NCBI GenBank assembly: GCA_964019415.1
Contig: CAXHTE010000047.1
Location: 46,001 to 110,000, forward strand
Direction of reading: 5' to 3'
Source: Ianthella basta
Lineage: Eukaryota > Porifera > Demospongiae > Verongiida > Ianthellidae
DNA: 64,000 nt
The notes beneath the pieces were generated by a model. It did no database searches and had not been told where the DNA came from. It saw only the letters and a list, made by a program, of their open reading frames with translations. Shown here one piece after another: positions 1 through 12,500 of the stretch. A program made the position numbers and the translations under genes. Each line of letters begins with the position of its first letter. The stretch's first letter is position 1.

Positions 1-299
1 GCACCTCGAGCTCCAGGGCTATAGAAAGAAGGCTCTATGATTGTGGGTTAGCATATAGCTACAGCTTAGCTAGAACAAAACTATAACCAGCAAGTATTAC
101 GAGTTAAAAAACTTGTGGGGTGCCGAGGCGCCCCTGAACTCGAACTGCTCATTAACAATCTCCCTATGAATATTCAGCATTTCAGAAAGTTGGGGATACA
201 GCTGATGGCCTGAAATATACATTAAGATGCAATAGACAGTTGGGTGTGCAAAGTTTCAAGTCTCTAGACCAGCCAGTCATCCAGTGAAAGCACCTCTAC

Positions 300-337
300 C
301 ACACACACATACACACACAACACACACACACACACAC
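300..337. repeat. CA microsatellite
   Basis: A run of imperfect CA dinucleotides (ACACAC with occasional AT and AA breaks). It directly abuts the left arm of the inverted repeat at 338. Confidence 0.9.
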
Positions 338-460
338 CAATGATACGAGATTCTTGAGCAAGACACAACTGATAATGATAAATCAATCAAATGCAGGATG
401 TTTCGACCTGAATGATCTATCATTATCAGTTGTGTCTTGCTCAAGAATCTCGTATCATTG
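338..460. repeat. Perfect 43-bp inverted repeat, 37-nt loop
   Basis: Positions 338-380 and 418-460 are exact reverse complements (43 of 43). The arm starts CAATGATACGAGATTCTTGA. The loop is 381-417. Both sides are flanked by CA microsatellite DNA. It would fold into a long hairpin. It may be a young foldback MITE or the product of a local inverted duplication. No target-site duplication was identified. Confidence 0.9.
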
Positions 461-483
461 TATTATCAACGCAACTATGAGCC

Positions 484-512
484 TCTACACTATCACACAC
501 ACACCACATGTG

Positions 513-543
<31 letters not shown>

Positions 544-570
544 ATACACACACACACACACACAGAGAGT
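484..570. repeat. CA microsatellite
   Basis: About 85 bases of nearly pure CA repeat with one CTCATA interruption. The open frame across it (His-Thr polymer) is a repeat artefact. Confidence 0.95.
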
Positions 571-599
571 GAAAGAGAGGGGGTAGACACAGAGCGTTA

Positions 600-1400
600 G
601 CTAGCAAGCTCTGTTACAAATGGAGGAACAATTCAGCGCATGTTACCTGCCCATAGTGTAATTTCGATTCCTCTAGGAGTACTAACCTTTGCACACTTTG
701 GTGCCATGATTTCCTGAAGTGCACTGCGGTGTTTCACTGTCTCAACTAACTCCATGAGGGTAGCTAGTTTCCCATCATGTGCAATATCAGGCTTTTCGGT
801 TGAAAATTAAGCCAATTCATCCAAGGAACCTCTTTGTGTTGGTATATTATAATGAACAAATGGTTCTAATCCTGCTTTAACCATTTAAAAGTACCACACA
901 ATAGAGGAAGCTGACATGTAGGAAGTTGACAGCGACTTGTCTCAGAGTGCCGCCATTTTAATGCCTGTCACTTGGTCTTCATGATATTTGGAGCTCTATC
1001 TCACAGGAGAGTCTTTCAATAGGCTTCTTACTAGCATTACCGTGTAAACACATACCTATGTCCTAATTTCGTTTGATAGATAGACAGCAAAATGCAAGCA
1101 TAGATGATTGCGAGCCTCGTAAAGCATAGACCTTGAGCGCCGCTATCTTGAATTGCCTGAAATATATGTACTAGACGAATGTAAAACATTGTGGGGGCGA
1201 GCGGGAGTATGGAGGGGCATGTTGGCAAATAATGGCTGAGACAGCATGATTTGCATTAAGGTGTGCACTGCAGTGTATATGTCCTGCCATGAAGTGCAAA
1301 GTCAGCCACGACAGCAGATGGCATGCACTGTTCCAAGTGCACCATTCACAAGTCCACCAGCAACCCACAAATTGGTAGTTAACATTACACTAGCACCATG
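600..1400. other. Intergenic, no gene recognised
   Basis: Only short open frames on both strands, none with recognisable protein character. No RNA gene or clear transposon end was seen. Confidence 0.5.
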
Positions 1401-1447
1401 CACAATGCACCATCGGTCAGAGTAAAGCGATCCTGTGGGACAGACAG

Positions 1448-1917
1448 CTACAGGATCTGTGGTCGCAACAGGTGTGGAGTTGACGAGACGCATCGTTGTA
1501 GCCACCTTGCTTTGTCCTCCTCATTCTCAGCTGCCCTCCTCTCTCTGTCCCTGTGCCGACGCTGCAGAAGGTGGGCCTTGTGTGTGCTGGCAGCACGTCC
1601 AATGTCTGGCATTGCATATTCATCCACAATAGCTGCAGGTGGCTCGTGCACACAAAGCTGCTTAAATTATGAGTGCTGTATGGTGTCTAAGTGTAGCTGT
1701 CCTGTCTTGTCCTGTACACTCTCAGCTGCCTGCTTCTCTGTGTACTTTTGTCTGCCGTGTAGCAGCCTTCCTGCTTTACCTTCTATGCTCTCAGCTGCCA
1801 TCATCACTTTGTACCTCTGTTGTTTGAGTAACCGCTTTTTGCCTGACTCCCAGCACTCTGGCCTGCCTGCCTTTTTCTGTCCATGTGCCGACCTTGAAGT
1901 AGCCTTAAGCTTTCTTA
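1448..1917 (-). pseudogene. Degenerate STPR-like 23-residue repeat coding remnant
   Basis: The minus-strand translation contains related basic, Ala/Glu-rich blocks about 23-24 residues long: RYKVMMAAESIEGKAGRLL, then KYTEKQAAESVQDKTGQL, then RRHRDRERRAAENEEDKARW. The pattern (R/K)xx(R/K)...AAE(S/N)xE(D/G)KA.(R/Q)L recurs with that spacing. This resembles STPR (score-and-three peptide repeat) domains, which in animals often occur in transposon-encoded proteins such as Helitron-related ones. The frame is broken between blocks and no start, stop or flanking domain is visible, so I read it as a decayed fragment. The opposite-strand Cys/Ser-rich frame (1398-1937) is taken as its shadow. The family assignment rests on pattern memory only. 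Confidence 0.45.
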
Positions 1918-2651
1918 TGACAGCCTTCTGTAGTTAGCCCAGCATACAATGCATATAGTTCTGTATGTAGTTGCAGGCACATGCACCTACATGCACTGGC
2001 CAGTGGCAGCTGTCCTGTTCACTCTGCACCTGCACTCCTGTTACGAGCACCCTAACCAGGTTATTCCTAAGGGAACGATAACTACAACCGTTGGCCTACT
2101 GACGGCAAGCAATGAGTAAAAACAAATCCCACACCCTAGGCCTATTATAGCAACACCCCTAACCTGGGCCAAAATGAAAGAACCAACCATATATGGAGTG
2201 ACCGTAATGTACCACAGCTTCCATGATGTACCATGACTTCTGCAACGTACCATGTCTTCCGGTTTTGCACCACCCAGAAGAGAGGGGCTTCGCTTTGCTA
2301 GGTTGTTAAGTTGCATTGTGAAAATGTCACTGTCATCGCAGAACAGTAGCTTCTCAGTGATAGGTTTATCCAGGCTATCGAGTTTAACAGACGAAAGTAG
2401 CGTCTGTCGCAACCAAATCTAGTGAGATGGTTGTTGCTCTATGGTGAACTGCTCATATGCTGACCGTTTAAGTTATTGTGAGGACAAAGACGGCAACGGA
2501 GAAGAAGTGTCAAGGAAAGAAGGTGAAGGAAACTGAGAGCCGAGCTGTTGTTTACTATTCACTGCAATTTATTATGATAACTCTTACCCATATTTGGATT
2601 TTGATAACAATAACAGTGCACAGTGTGGTATCTAAGTAATAGATAGATCCC

Positions 2652-2665
2652 GTTACCATGGTAAC
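2652..2665. promoter_or_regulatory. Perfect RFX X-box palindrome
   Basis: GTTACCATGGTAAC is a fully symmetric match to the RFX X-box consensus (GTNRCC, 0-3 N, RGYAAC style). RFX factors drive ciliary genes in animals. No adjacent ciliary gene is visible; the HYDIN copy here is 30 kb away and probably unrelated. A 14-mer can occur by chance, so function is unproven. Confidence 0.45.
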
Positions 2666-2689
2666 GTGCGTCTAAACGATGTTTCTAAA

Positions 2690-2880
2690 CGCCGTAGACA
2701 CCCCGGGTGTTGTTTTGCGCCGTGGTCTATTTCGTCCAGCCGTGTTCTAATTCGACGCGCTGCGTTCGCGCCTATGCTCTAAATGCCAATTTAGAGTATG
2801 GGCGTGGCACGCACGGCGTTCGCGCCCTTACTCTAATTAGCGATTTAGCATAGAGAGTAAAGTCATCGTACGCTCCGCGT
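2690..2880. repeat. CG-rich patch with nested short inverted repeats
   Basis: Unlike its AT-rich surroundings, this stretch repeats words such as GCGTTCGCGCC and CTCTAAAT. CGCCTATGCTCTAAAT pairs imperfectly with ATTTAGAGTATGGGCG just downstream. It may be a MITE core or a CpG-containing promoter. No terminal repeats were resolved. Confidence 0.35.
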
Positions 2881-3495
2881 CGTGAACTGCAAGCAGTAGC
2901 TATCTTATTCGCCTGCATCGTAAAATTATACAAATGTCTTCTTTCCTTTGACCCGTTACTCTTTTCCCTGTGTCGTTGTACCAGACCCTGAGAAAGTTTG
3001 GCCAGTTCCTTCGCTGGATCATAGTTATATTGTTGCTACTCAATGCTTCACAACAAAACAAGTAAGCCAGATGACCATGTGTGTGCATGCATCCATACTG
3101 TATTACATGCAAAATACCATACTTGTACTACAGTAATGCATAAGAACACAAGCACACACACCTCTTCGCCATGTACCTCTGTAGGCACCTTTCTAGTGAT
3201 ATATCTGTATCTGACCCTTCCTGGTCTGTACTCCTCTGTCTCCCTCACAGTGGTCATCTCTGGAGAGTGGTGTAGGAGCCATTTTTCACAGGACTCCTCA
3301 TCCTCCTCCTGAACATTGTCTGCCTGCCAACGGTGGAAGTGGGTGAATGGACGCACACAGAGATCAGTGGCTGCAACCTATACCAAAGGCGAGTGTAAAA
3401 GTGACAGATGAAGATCCACTCCTACCACATTTCAGTAAAAAGTCCAATCCATTAAATAAATGTACTTGCCGAAGCAACCACAACACATGCACACT

Positions 3496-3496
3496 C

Positions 3497-3579
<83 letters not shown>

Positions 3580-3650
3580 AAACACATACACACAGAGACA
3601 CACAGACACACAGACACACATGCCACACACAAACACACACACACACCTGT
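3496..3650. repeat. Long CA microsatellite
   Basis: About 80 bases of pure CA followed by interrupted CA/CAGA repeat to about 3650. The His-Thr and Cys-Val open frames over it are repeat translations. Confidence 0.95.
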
Positions 3651-3659
3651 CTGCCTCTC

Positions 3660-4870
3660 TCCAGGGCCCCTCTCCGGTACATCCACTCTGTGCCACTGAC
3701 TGCCTTCAACTGTTTGGACTTGGAGTCACTCCTAAACTCCACCTCACCCACTATCTGAACACTATCTTGTGCTTGCTCCATGGAGTATGATGGAGGGAGG
3801 GCTACATCACTACCCATGCCTGAGTCTATTAGCCTCCAGTGGTGTCTGCGAGTCCTGCGAGTCCCAGAGTAGGATAGACATGATTGACAAATTACCGAGA
3901 TTAATTTACAGTACAACACAGGCAGAATAGGGGAAGATGCATGTGACCGACAGCAATAAGCACTTGTATGGTATTCCACAATCCATGCCATATACAGCAG
4001 CGTGAGGACTAAGTACAATGTCCCATACAGCATGCAGTTACTTCTACACTTAAATACAGTGTACAGTACCTCTTTAATGTCAGCTGAGAATCCCTGTCAG
4101 CATGAATCTGTGAGCACAGAAATAGATGCACTACACGTAACTAACACACCTCCTAGTCACACCTCCTAGTTCTAGGGATACAACGTCAGCATTTCCAGCA
4201 ACTATATACCTTGCATGAAATTCAATCAATAGAAGTTTGCAAAACAGAAAGATGAACATACAAATGTCTAGATATGTGTGTTGTAGTACAGTCGCAATAC
4301 AATTAGATTAATTAGCTATTGCAAAGAATTAGATTATCTCGTGCCCATACATTTTGAGAAGGCATTTGTCAGTGATAGATGGGAGCATTTACACTGTTAT
4401 ATGAACTGGAAGCAGAGAAACATGACAATATTATTATGAAGGTATACTATAAACACTGGCTATAATTAGCCATGTTTAGATATAATGACACTGTCAACAT
4501 AAATCTTTCAGTGACAAGTGATTCTTCCAGTTGTTAGATCATAGCATACACCTGGTAGATAAGTGGGGTTAACTGTGAAATTTTCAGGCTTACGTAAGTA
4601 GTAATGCAATGGATTTGCATAAGGTAGTCACGAAGGAGCATTAATTTTCAAATTTAAGAACTGAGATAATTAGTACGCATGCGTCCACATATCTTGGTTC
4701 AGCATTTTCATGAATTTAGCTGTGTATTATTGGCATAAAGCAAAACATGAAAATCCTCCTACTACTGTTAGACATTAGGGAGATACAAAGGCTTTGCAAG
4801 AAAACATTTGTAAAATTACCTCAGGCAAGATGCGATCCCAAAAAATACATCCCGAAAATTAGAACGAATA
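3660..4870. other. Intergenic, no gene recognised
   Basis: AT-rich sequence with only short open frames on both strands. No domain, RNA gene or repeat boundary could be supported. Confidence 0.5.
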
Positions 4871-4876
4871 CAGTAT

Positions 4877-5414
4877 CACCCTTTTCACACGGACCGCTTA
4901 ACCCGGGTTAGCGCGTTCACAATTGGGGTCAAATCCGGGTCGAACCCGGATAAATCCGAGTTGTAATCCGGGTTCTAACCCTGCTTGCGAGGTGGGTTCG
5001 ACCCACATTTATGCGAGTAGACGTGGCGGACGAACGGTCAAGGCTTTTTTGGGCAAATAGTCGGACGCAACCATCTGCACAGAGCTACTGGGATCGTATG
5101 GAAATGATATTCTTTTCGGTAAGATTGAGGGTTAGCCGGGCGACTCACGCGTAGGTTGGATGCCCACTTAGAACCCGCGGATTATGCTTCATACGCATTG
5201 CGCTACTGCTGTCAGTCGTCTTCTAGCTTGGTCGGGCATAGGCCCTCCAGCGCAGCGAGAAAAATGCTATCAAAAACGTGGTGATTGTCTGCCATTGTTT
5301 TAAAATTCGGGTTTGGTACCCAATCGTGAGGTCGCCGTGTGAACGCTAATCCGTGTCGAACCCGGATTCAATCCGGATCACGATTCCGGATTAAGCGGTC
5401 CGTGTGAAAGGGTT
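4877..5414. mobile_element. 0.54-kb inverted-repeat DNA transposon (MITE)
   Basis: The ends are inverted copies: ACCCTTTTCACACGGACCGC at 4878 matches the reverse complement of the 5391-5414 end with one gap. The subterminal regions are rich in related words (AACCCGGATT, ATCCGGGT) in both orientations. A possible 4-bp target duplication GTAT flanks it (4873-4876 and 5415-5418). There is no transposase. It lies just downstream of the last exon of the CARD/ankyrin gene, so it may overlap that gene's 3' untranslated region. Confidence 0.75.
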
Positions 5415-5430
5415 GTATGGTACTTCTAGC

Positions 5431-6510
5431 TTACCCAATATGTACAAATGCACCTCTTCCCCAACCCACCTTCCCTTCCAGCTGTGGGTAGTTCTCTGTG
5501 AGGAATTCTGTAATGTCATTTCGTCCCAGCCTGTGAGCAATGTCCAGGCAATTCTCACCATTCCCATCACTGTCAAGCACTCTGTCTCCAAACTTAGGAC
5601 AGAGGTACTGCAGGACAGGTAGGTGGCCTCTGTAGGCTGCCAGGTGGAGGGCATTCCGGGAGTTCTTGAGGAGTTTGGGAGAGCGGGGAGGTAGGTGTAA
5701 CTGTAACAGCATGATCCATGTGTGTTCAAATGCGCATGATTACATAGTAATCCTTCTTCAAATGGGAATTGTTGAGCAAATTTATGTGGCACAAGTAATT
5801 GACAACAGATATTCCGGCCCAGGCCTTCTTCAGCTGTCACAGTGTGTGTGTAACAGCTGAAAGAGGTTGGGTGTAACAGCTGAAGATTCTGAAGGCCTTC
5901 TGGGCCAAGACGTCCAGTTGTCATTAATTTTATTTGTGCCACATAAAATTTGCTCAACAATTCCCATTTGAAGACGACACAATGTGGCAATGAGCCTCTA
6001 TCATATCATAGCCATCCTTTCCATATATGTACCTTCATTTCATGGAAGAAATCTCCGTCATACTGTCCAGATAGCTTTCTGACCAAATCAATGTGTCCTT
6101 TTTCTGCTGCTATTAACAGAGGGGTCCTGCCACTCTGCACAGCAAAGACAAAACACAGCACTCTACTTCTTGGTGAAGAACAGCACGGTTAAACCAACGT
6201 CACAGCTTCTACCTCCAACATTATTCAGCCTTCCGAAATACTCATTGCATTGGCACTTAACATCTCATTGATTCCTATTTGCACTTCTTGTTTCTACCTC
6301 CTGCTTACACTTTCAATCCTCATCCTCCCTTCCTAATTGAACTCATATCCTCATCCCCATTTCACTGTACGGTACCTCTGTAAACTTATCCCTATTTACC
6401 TTGTCTTCTACATTTACAAGTTGCTTCACCAGGCTCTGCACCACTGGCTGACTACCCACTGATGCAGCTTGCAGCATTGTGTTTGTAACAGGGTCTGAGG
6501 TTGACAGGCT
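5431..6510 (-). CDS. Exons 9-11: C-terminal ankyrin repeats
   Basis: Exon 9 (6510-6400) carries a divergent repeat (TNTMLQAASVGSQPVVQSLV). Exon 10 (6134-6033) is a canonical one (SGRTPLLIAAEKGHIDLVRK). Exon 11 (5700-5431) adds SRNALHLAAYRGHLPVLQYL and a following ENCLDIAHRLGRNDITEFL. The TPLLIAA, ALHLAA and GH..LV.. signatures are diagnostic of ankyrin repeats, which are protein-binding solenoids. All three exons join at phase 0. Exon 11 either ends at the stop at 5431 or could splice at a GTGGGT donor at 5469; the stop is preferred because no further ankyrin exon is visible before the MITE. Confidence 0.8.
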
Positions 6511-9500
6511 CTGTGTAGAAAAACACATGTAAAAATGGTGCAAGAAATAAAAATATATATACACAGTGACACAGCACCAGTTTAAAGTGAAAAGAGAATG
6601 GGTGCAAAACAAACATAGCATACTAGAGAAGGGGTCTCAAAATTGCAGACCCGGAACGTAATACAGAATATGGCGGCATATCGTAAGTTACACACAATGG
6701 CTGCTAAGAATTAGAAGTTGCTACATACAAAATTTTGAACGAAACAGAGTGAAATCGATGCATACATGATCGTAACCTGACAGCTTGCTCAGAAATCAAT
6801 ACCAGATTCCAAACCGCTTCTTGCAATGGGCATTGAGTAAAACACAAAATGTATTCCTTACAAATAATTCGCCAGAATTGAACAAGTCTTAACTTAAGTA
6901 GTGTACTAGCGTCATCATGATTCACCGGAAAGAAACAGACTGTGAAATCAAGACACACAAGAGTCAATGTCGAAGCCTTAAACCTAAAGCTGTAGCAACA
7001 TAAAAGAGTTACATACAGGAAAGTGATGCAATGAAAGTGGTGCACATAGTTGACACTATCAAGTGTTTGTCACTTCCAAGGCAGAGAGGAGAGTCCTATG
7101 ATCGTCATTTAGACGATTACGAATGACATCCTCAATGAGTAAGTCACTCTCTGAAGGAGGGCAGGGTACTTGATAAACTGAACTCTCCGTTGCTATAGCT
7201 GTAGGATTAAGGCTGTGACGCTAGTATGCTGCTTGAAGGCCTGTTCACTTCTGGCAAATAAATTATCTGTAAGCAACACATTTCTGCTGTTACGTGTATT
7301 ATTTGACTTAGTCTACTAGAAGCGATGTAAAGTCTGGAAGCGATTTCCGGGCAAACTGCCAAGATACGATCGTATATGCGCCGAATTCACCTAGTTTCGT
7401 TTGAAATTCTATACACAGCAACATAAATTCACCTTTGCAGCCATTTTGCACAACATATGATCCTCCATTCTGTATTCTAAATTTTGTTTTGGGTTCACAA
7501 TTTAGAGAGACCCAGAAACAGATTTACAAACCTGAGTGATCATCTCCATGTCATGGTCATATTTCTCAGTCTGCTGAGTCAACGTTTTCCGAAGGACACT
7601 ATTCTCAGACTCTAGATCCTCAATCTGTTTTTCCTGAGCTGCTAGTTCATTCACTGCAGATTGGGCAGCTGGTTCTGGGGGAGGTGGTGGTGGATGCGTT
7701 GTGGTGGACAGAGGTGGTTGTGGAATAGGAGGTGGATCCACCTGTAGTAAGGAAAGTTTGGATCACACACAGCAAAACAGAGTACATTGCCTGAAATTGA
7801 CCATCTTCCTCACCCGTGCCCTCATTACTGGCAGCAGTCTTTCTTCTAGGCTAGTCATCTCTTGGTGGACACGATCTACCTCCTCTTGACTGGCCTTCAG
7901 CTTGTTCTGCAAGGCTGTGTTGCCATGAATCAGCTCCCACCTCTTCTCCTCAGAAACCTTTAATTCATCCTCCAACTTCTGGACATAGGATGGCAGCTCG
8001 ATGCCGCCAGTCGCTATGTCTTCTGACTTGTAGTTGGTTTCCTCTTCCCCTTTCACCTTTGGAATACATAGAATACATGACTATTTTGTGCAGAACATTC
8101 AGCTGAAGACGAATAAGCATCAAGAAACACATTATCTTCAGTTCTACCATTTGTACACCATCTGCAGTTCTATCCTTGTACACTAAACTTACAGGTGCAG
8201 TGAGAGACTGCTCATCCACTGATTCTTGGCTTGCATCCAACAGATTGGCTTCAGCTCCAAAATTGTCTGATTGGGTAGCTAAATCACAAGTAAAATAGTT
8301 TAGTAGCAGCACATGGCAGGAGTCACTGTAGATCATTTCAGATTAATTAACTGAAAGGTAAGTAGGGACAGATACAGGCACATTCTTGTGTACGAACCGT
8401 GTGATTTCCACTGCTGGGCAATCCTTCTGGTACCAAGCGGACAACCAGATAAAGGTTCCTGTACAGGGAACACAGCAACTACTTACTGTGAGTCCAATTA
8501 AAAATGTTGGATTACTGCACAGCAGCAAAGCTGGCATTTTGCCAAAGACAATTTTCCTGCTGACTGTTGACCTCAGCATATATATACGTAGAAATAGAGA
8601 CATGTACAGTCAGTTGTACAATATTATACATATTACAAATATGGTGCAATGGCCATATGTACATGGATACCTGCTAGCAAAGCTACACAGCTACTTACCT
8701 TGGTGTCTGGATTGATCAAACAGTACATCTGATATGGGAGGACCTGTGTGAAAGAAGGCGTTAGGTAATATAATCAACATACTGTAATAAAGTAGCAAAA
8801 TTATGTGGTACTGAAAACACAAGGTGAAGATGTTTGGGCAGAAGCTGCAGAACATAATGTTGACGTTTCTCTCAATTGTTGTGCATGCCGCTACTCCACA
8901 CTCAAAAGCCTCACCTCTGTCACCCCCAGAAGGTCAGCAGTGAAGGACTTGCTTTCCCTCAGCAGTGTCAAGAAGCAGTCCACAGAAGGTTTGAAGGTGA
9001 ACCCTGAGATGGCCACCTCAATGACGTCTAGTTCCAGGAGTATCCAAACGGTCTCCAACTGAGTGCTGCGCTGCATTATAACGTAGGTGAACCCATTGGG
9101 AATACAGAAGGTGACAGTTGTGCTATTAATATCCACTGCTTTGAGGCAGCTAATCTTCTCTGCAGGGATGCCATAAGTTTGGCTGAGGATATGAACTTGG
9201 AGATGGTGACAATCCTCATAAGTGAATTCACTGAGAGATTTTGATGAAGTAATTTCCAGTAGAGCAAGTTCACTTTTTGTGACAACCTGTCTACTTTCAT
9301 CCTTGTTCTCGGATTCCTTCCTCTTATCAATTTCATCTTTCAGCAATGTGGCCTTCTTGTAAGTGACCAGGTGAAGATTGTAGTGTGAAAGGATGGCTTC
9401 AGCAACTTCCCGTTCAAGAGCCTTAGCAGGGATAGCATCCACAGCTTGTTGTAAGAAACATGTGCTACCCCATTTAGCTTCAACTGACATTCTGCTGAGG

Positions 9501-12500
9501 AGCTCATCGACTGATTCTGTGGACTGAATTTCACATCGTTTCACGTGTTCTTCATCTTCATGAAGGCCCAGTTGCAGGTATCTATTGGCTGCTTTTTTCA
9601 CTGCTTCCAAGTGGGGCTCCAGCAGTCGTATAAGGCGGGAAAGAGTATTGGCATAGAACAGTCGAATTGCTCGATCACATTTATTTCGTACACACTTCAT
9701 ATCTTGTCTTTCCAAGTCCATTTTCATCTTCATGTATTCATCCATTGTCCTCTTCTCAGCAGTGCAAAAAGGGATGTCTCCTGAACTTGCAGATGATCTA
9801 GACCGTTTTCTCTTCAATACTACACAACAAGACAAGGAATGTGTGTCATATACTGAAACATGCATATCTTGAGTAAACGCGAATGAGAGGGCATGCAAGG
9901 TACCATGAACAAGCACCCATGTACGTACCATAAGTTTAGAATACACGACATACAGAAGGCACATTTATACCAAGTGGGTAAAAAGTGGTTAGCAGCAGGT
10001 TAAAATATAATTAGGTCATGTGAACGCTATAACAAGCTTGAGGCACAGTCTCTGCTGTTGTTGACAAAAGCAGAGCATGGTCAATCTACTACTCTCCTTT
10101 GCACTTGTACGTATATAATCATATTACAGTGTTTATGTCAACAGTTTGATAATATATGTGTGCTTCAATATTGATGCAGTTCAGCGAAAACTGCTACATA
10201 GAAGCGCTCTTGAAACTCACCAGGAAGGTATAGTATAAGATACGAAATGTACTTATTAAAACTGTGAAGAAAATAAAGTAAATCTAAGTCGCTGTTTTAT
10301 AATGCAGCTATCACGATAAGTATTATACATTACAAGCAAGCGCGGCCTTTGGCCGTGCTTGCTCCGTGTCGCGTCACCAAGTGGACAACACAGGCCATCC
10401 ATCACTATTTGGGTGATTGCAGCTGGGTGACACTGCCTGGGTATAGTGCTGATCTTGTTTGCACTGACATTGGCCACTGTCATTCACTTGCATCCTCATA
10501 TACATATAGCTAGCTACACCTACACCATGTTAAAAGAATTGCTTGGTCATGTATTTCCTTAGCCAATAAGGCAGTGCCGAAGCCAAGCAAGCTTTCTACC
10601 CAATAGCTTACTTCGCCATAGAGGAAGGGCTTTCAGCAGCCCAGAGCACTGACAGCTAAAAGTACCCAAATAATGAAACAAAAATACCCACGTACCAATA
10701 GCCAGAGCAGTTACCTCGCACGAGACAATAACAGTAAACGTCTGTGCAAGTGCGCGCGTCGTGCCTGGAAGACCCAAACTGAGGAGCACGGAGTGTCTTA
10801 GCCTCTAAGAAACGGCTGGCTGCGAGGCACATGTATAATGCCAGAGCGGCCATGTTTGCGGTCACGTCATTGCGTCATCCAATCAAATGCCCGTTTTAAT
10901 GCCACGCACAAGCAAACAAATGCACAGACTGGAAAAGATTAAATATATTAAGGAGAAAAGCACAGTCACACAAAGAGCATTACTTTGACACATATACCCA
11001 CTTACAATATTTGAAGTTGTTTCTGCAGAATATTATATGGCCATGCACGATTATATTTGCAAGCGCTAAACTGAAGTAGTCAGTGGTTGCAAATAAAATA
11101 ATGGTTACTGGTTGTAGGATTAATGACATTCATATACATAAATGAATATTATTACAGAGAATTGTATAGATTGAGCAACACCACAAAATGTATCTCTGTA
11201 TAATAAGGAGTGACATCTCCTTCTACCTATACAGTGAATTGAGGCGGTCATTCTTGCTACTGCGGGGGAGGGGGGAGCAAGTAACGAAGCACAAAGAGTG
11301 CTACGTATGAGTACGCAAAGTGCATTGGACTACGATTTAGCAAGTGCCTACATTTTCAGTGACAAACCAAAATGATCTATGCCATTCATCCAACAATAAC
11401 TGGGATACTTCAGACCCACCGATAACTATGAAAACAGTTCATAACATTAGATAATATGCATCTCGCCTGGCTCGCACAGTTTATCATATGGTTCCCAGTA
11501 TGTACATTCATTCAAAGAATTCAGTCCTGTTCAGATTCCATTCTAAGCCTTAATCAAACTTCCTACCTTTTAGTGGGTGAATATGGATCATTCATAATCA
11601 AATGATTGACGATATGGTTGACTTCACTGGCACTTTAACACTCTGTAACTGAGAGCTGAACAGAATTAGTGCACGTGTACCCTAAGTCCCAGACCCACAG
11701 AGCATGTATCGGTTTGGGAACCAGACAAAGAAAACGACAGGAATGTACTAATAGTCCCAACCCAAACAAATCTCTCCCCTCCCCTTCCTGAAATATTGCT
11801 CCTGAATTTTAGTTGTTGAATTGCAATTGATCCTTAATGTTCACCATTCTCATACTTGTGTGTCCACCTCTTATTTAATTGTCATCACAATCTTCATGTC
11901 ATCCCTTTAACATTGTCTTTGTACTAATTATGTGTTGTTACTGGGCGCCTTAATAATAGCCTTTGGGCTAGTGGCTCACCCATTCTAAATACGATCAATG
12001 AAATGAAATGTAACGCAATGAAATGAAATGAAATCGGATTATGCCTCAATAACATTAAACCATTTAGTCTCCAAACTTGCCATCCAGATATCTTATGAAG
12101 CCACAGGTTTAGTTACACATAAAATTAATAGTTCGTCTTACCTGGCACAGGTACATAAACAATCCTTGTTCCCCCTTCTCCTTGCACCTGGCCTCCTTGG
12201 AAGAGGTGAAGGGACAAGTTGCTGTCTCCTTCCATATGGTACTCAATGGCCTTCAGACCAGATTGATCTACATAGTAGCGCAATTGTAATACACTGATGA
12301 AAATATATAGCATAAACATAGCAGCATAATCAACCACCAATACATGTACATATGCTATAAACCAAACACACGTTAAAATACAGTATGAAACTTGTCTCAT
12401 AGCTGTGCCAGCTGTATGCAAGCAACTGCTTTAGTTCTGGGTGAAACTATGCCATATTGTTGTGTCCATAGTTGAAGCTAAAGAACACGCACAGTGCTAT

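Noticed and set aside
1398-1937. Plus-strand Cys/Ser-rich frame of 179 codons
   Set aside because: It is antisense to the STPR-like repeats, which explain its composition better.
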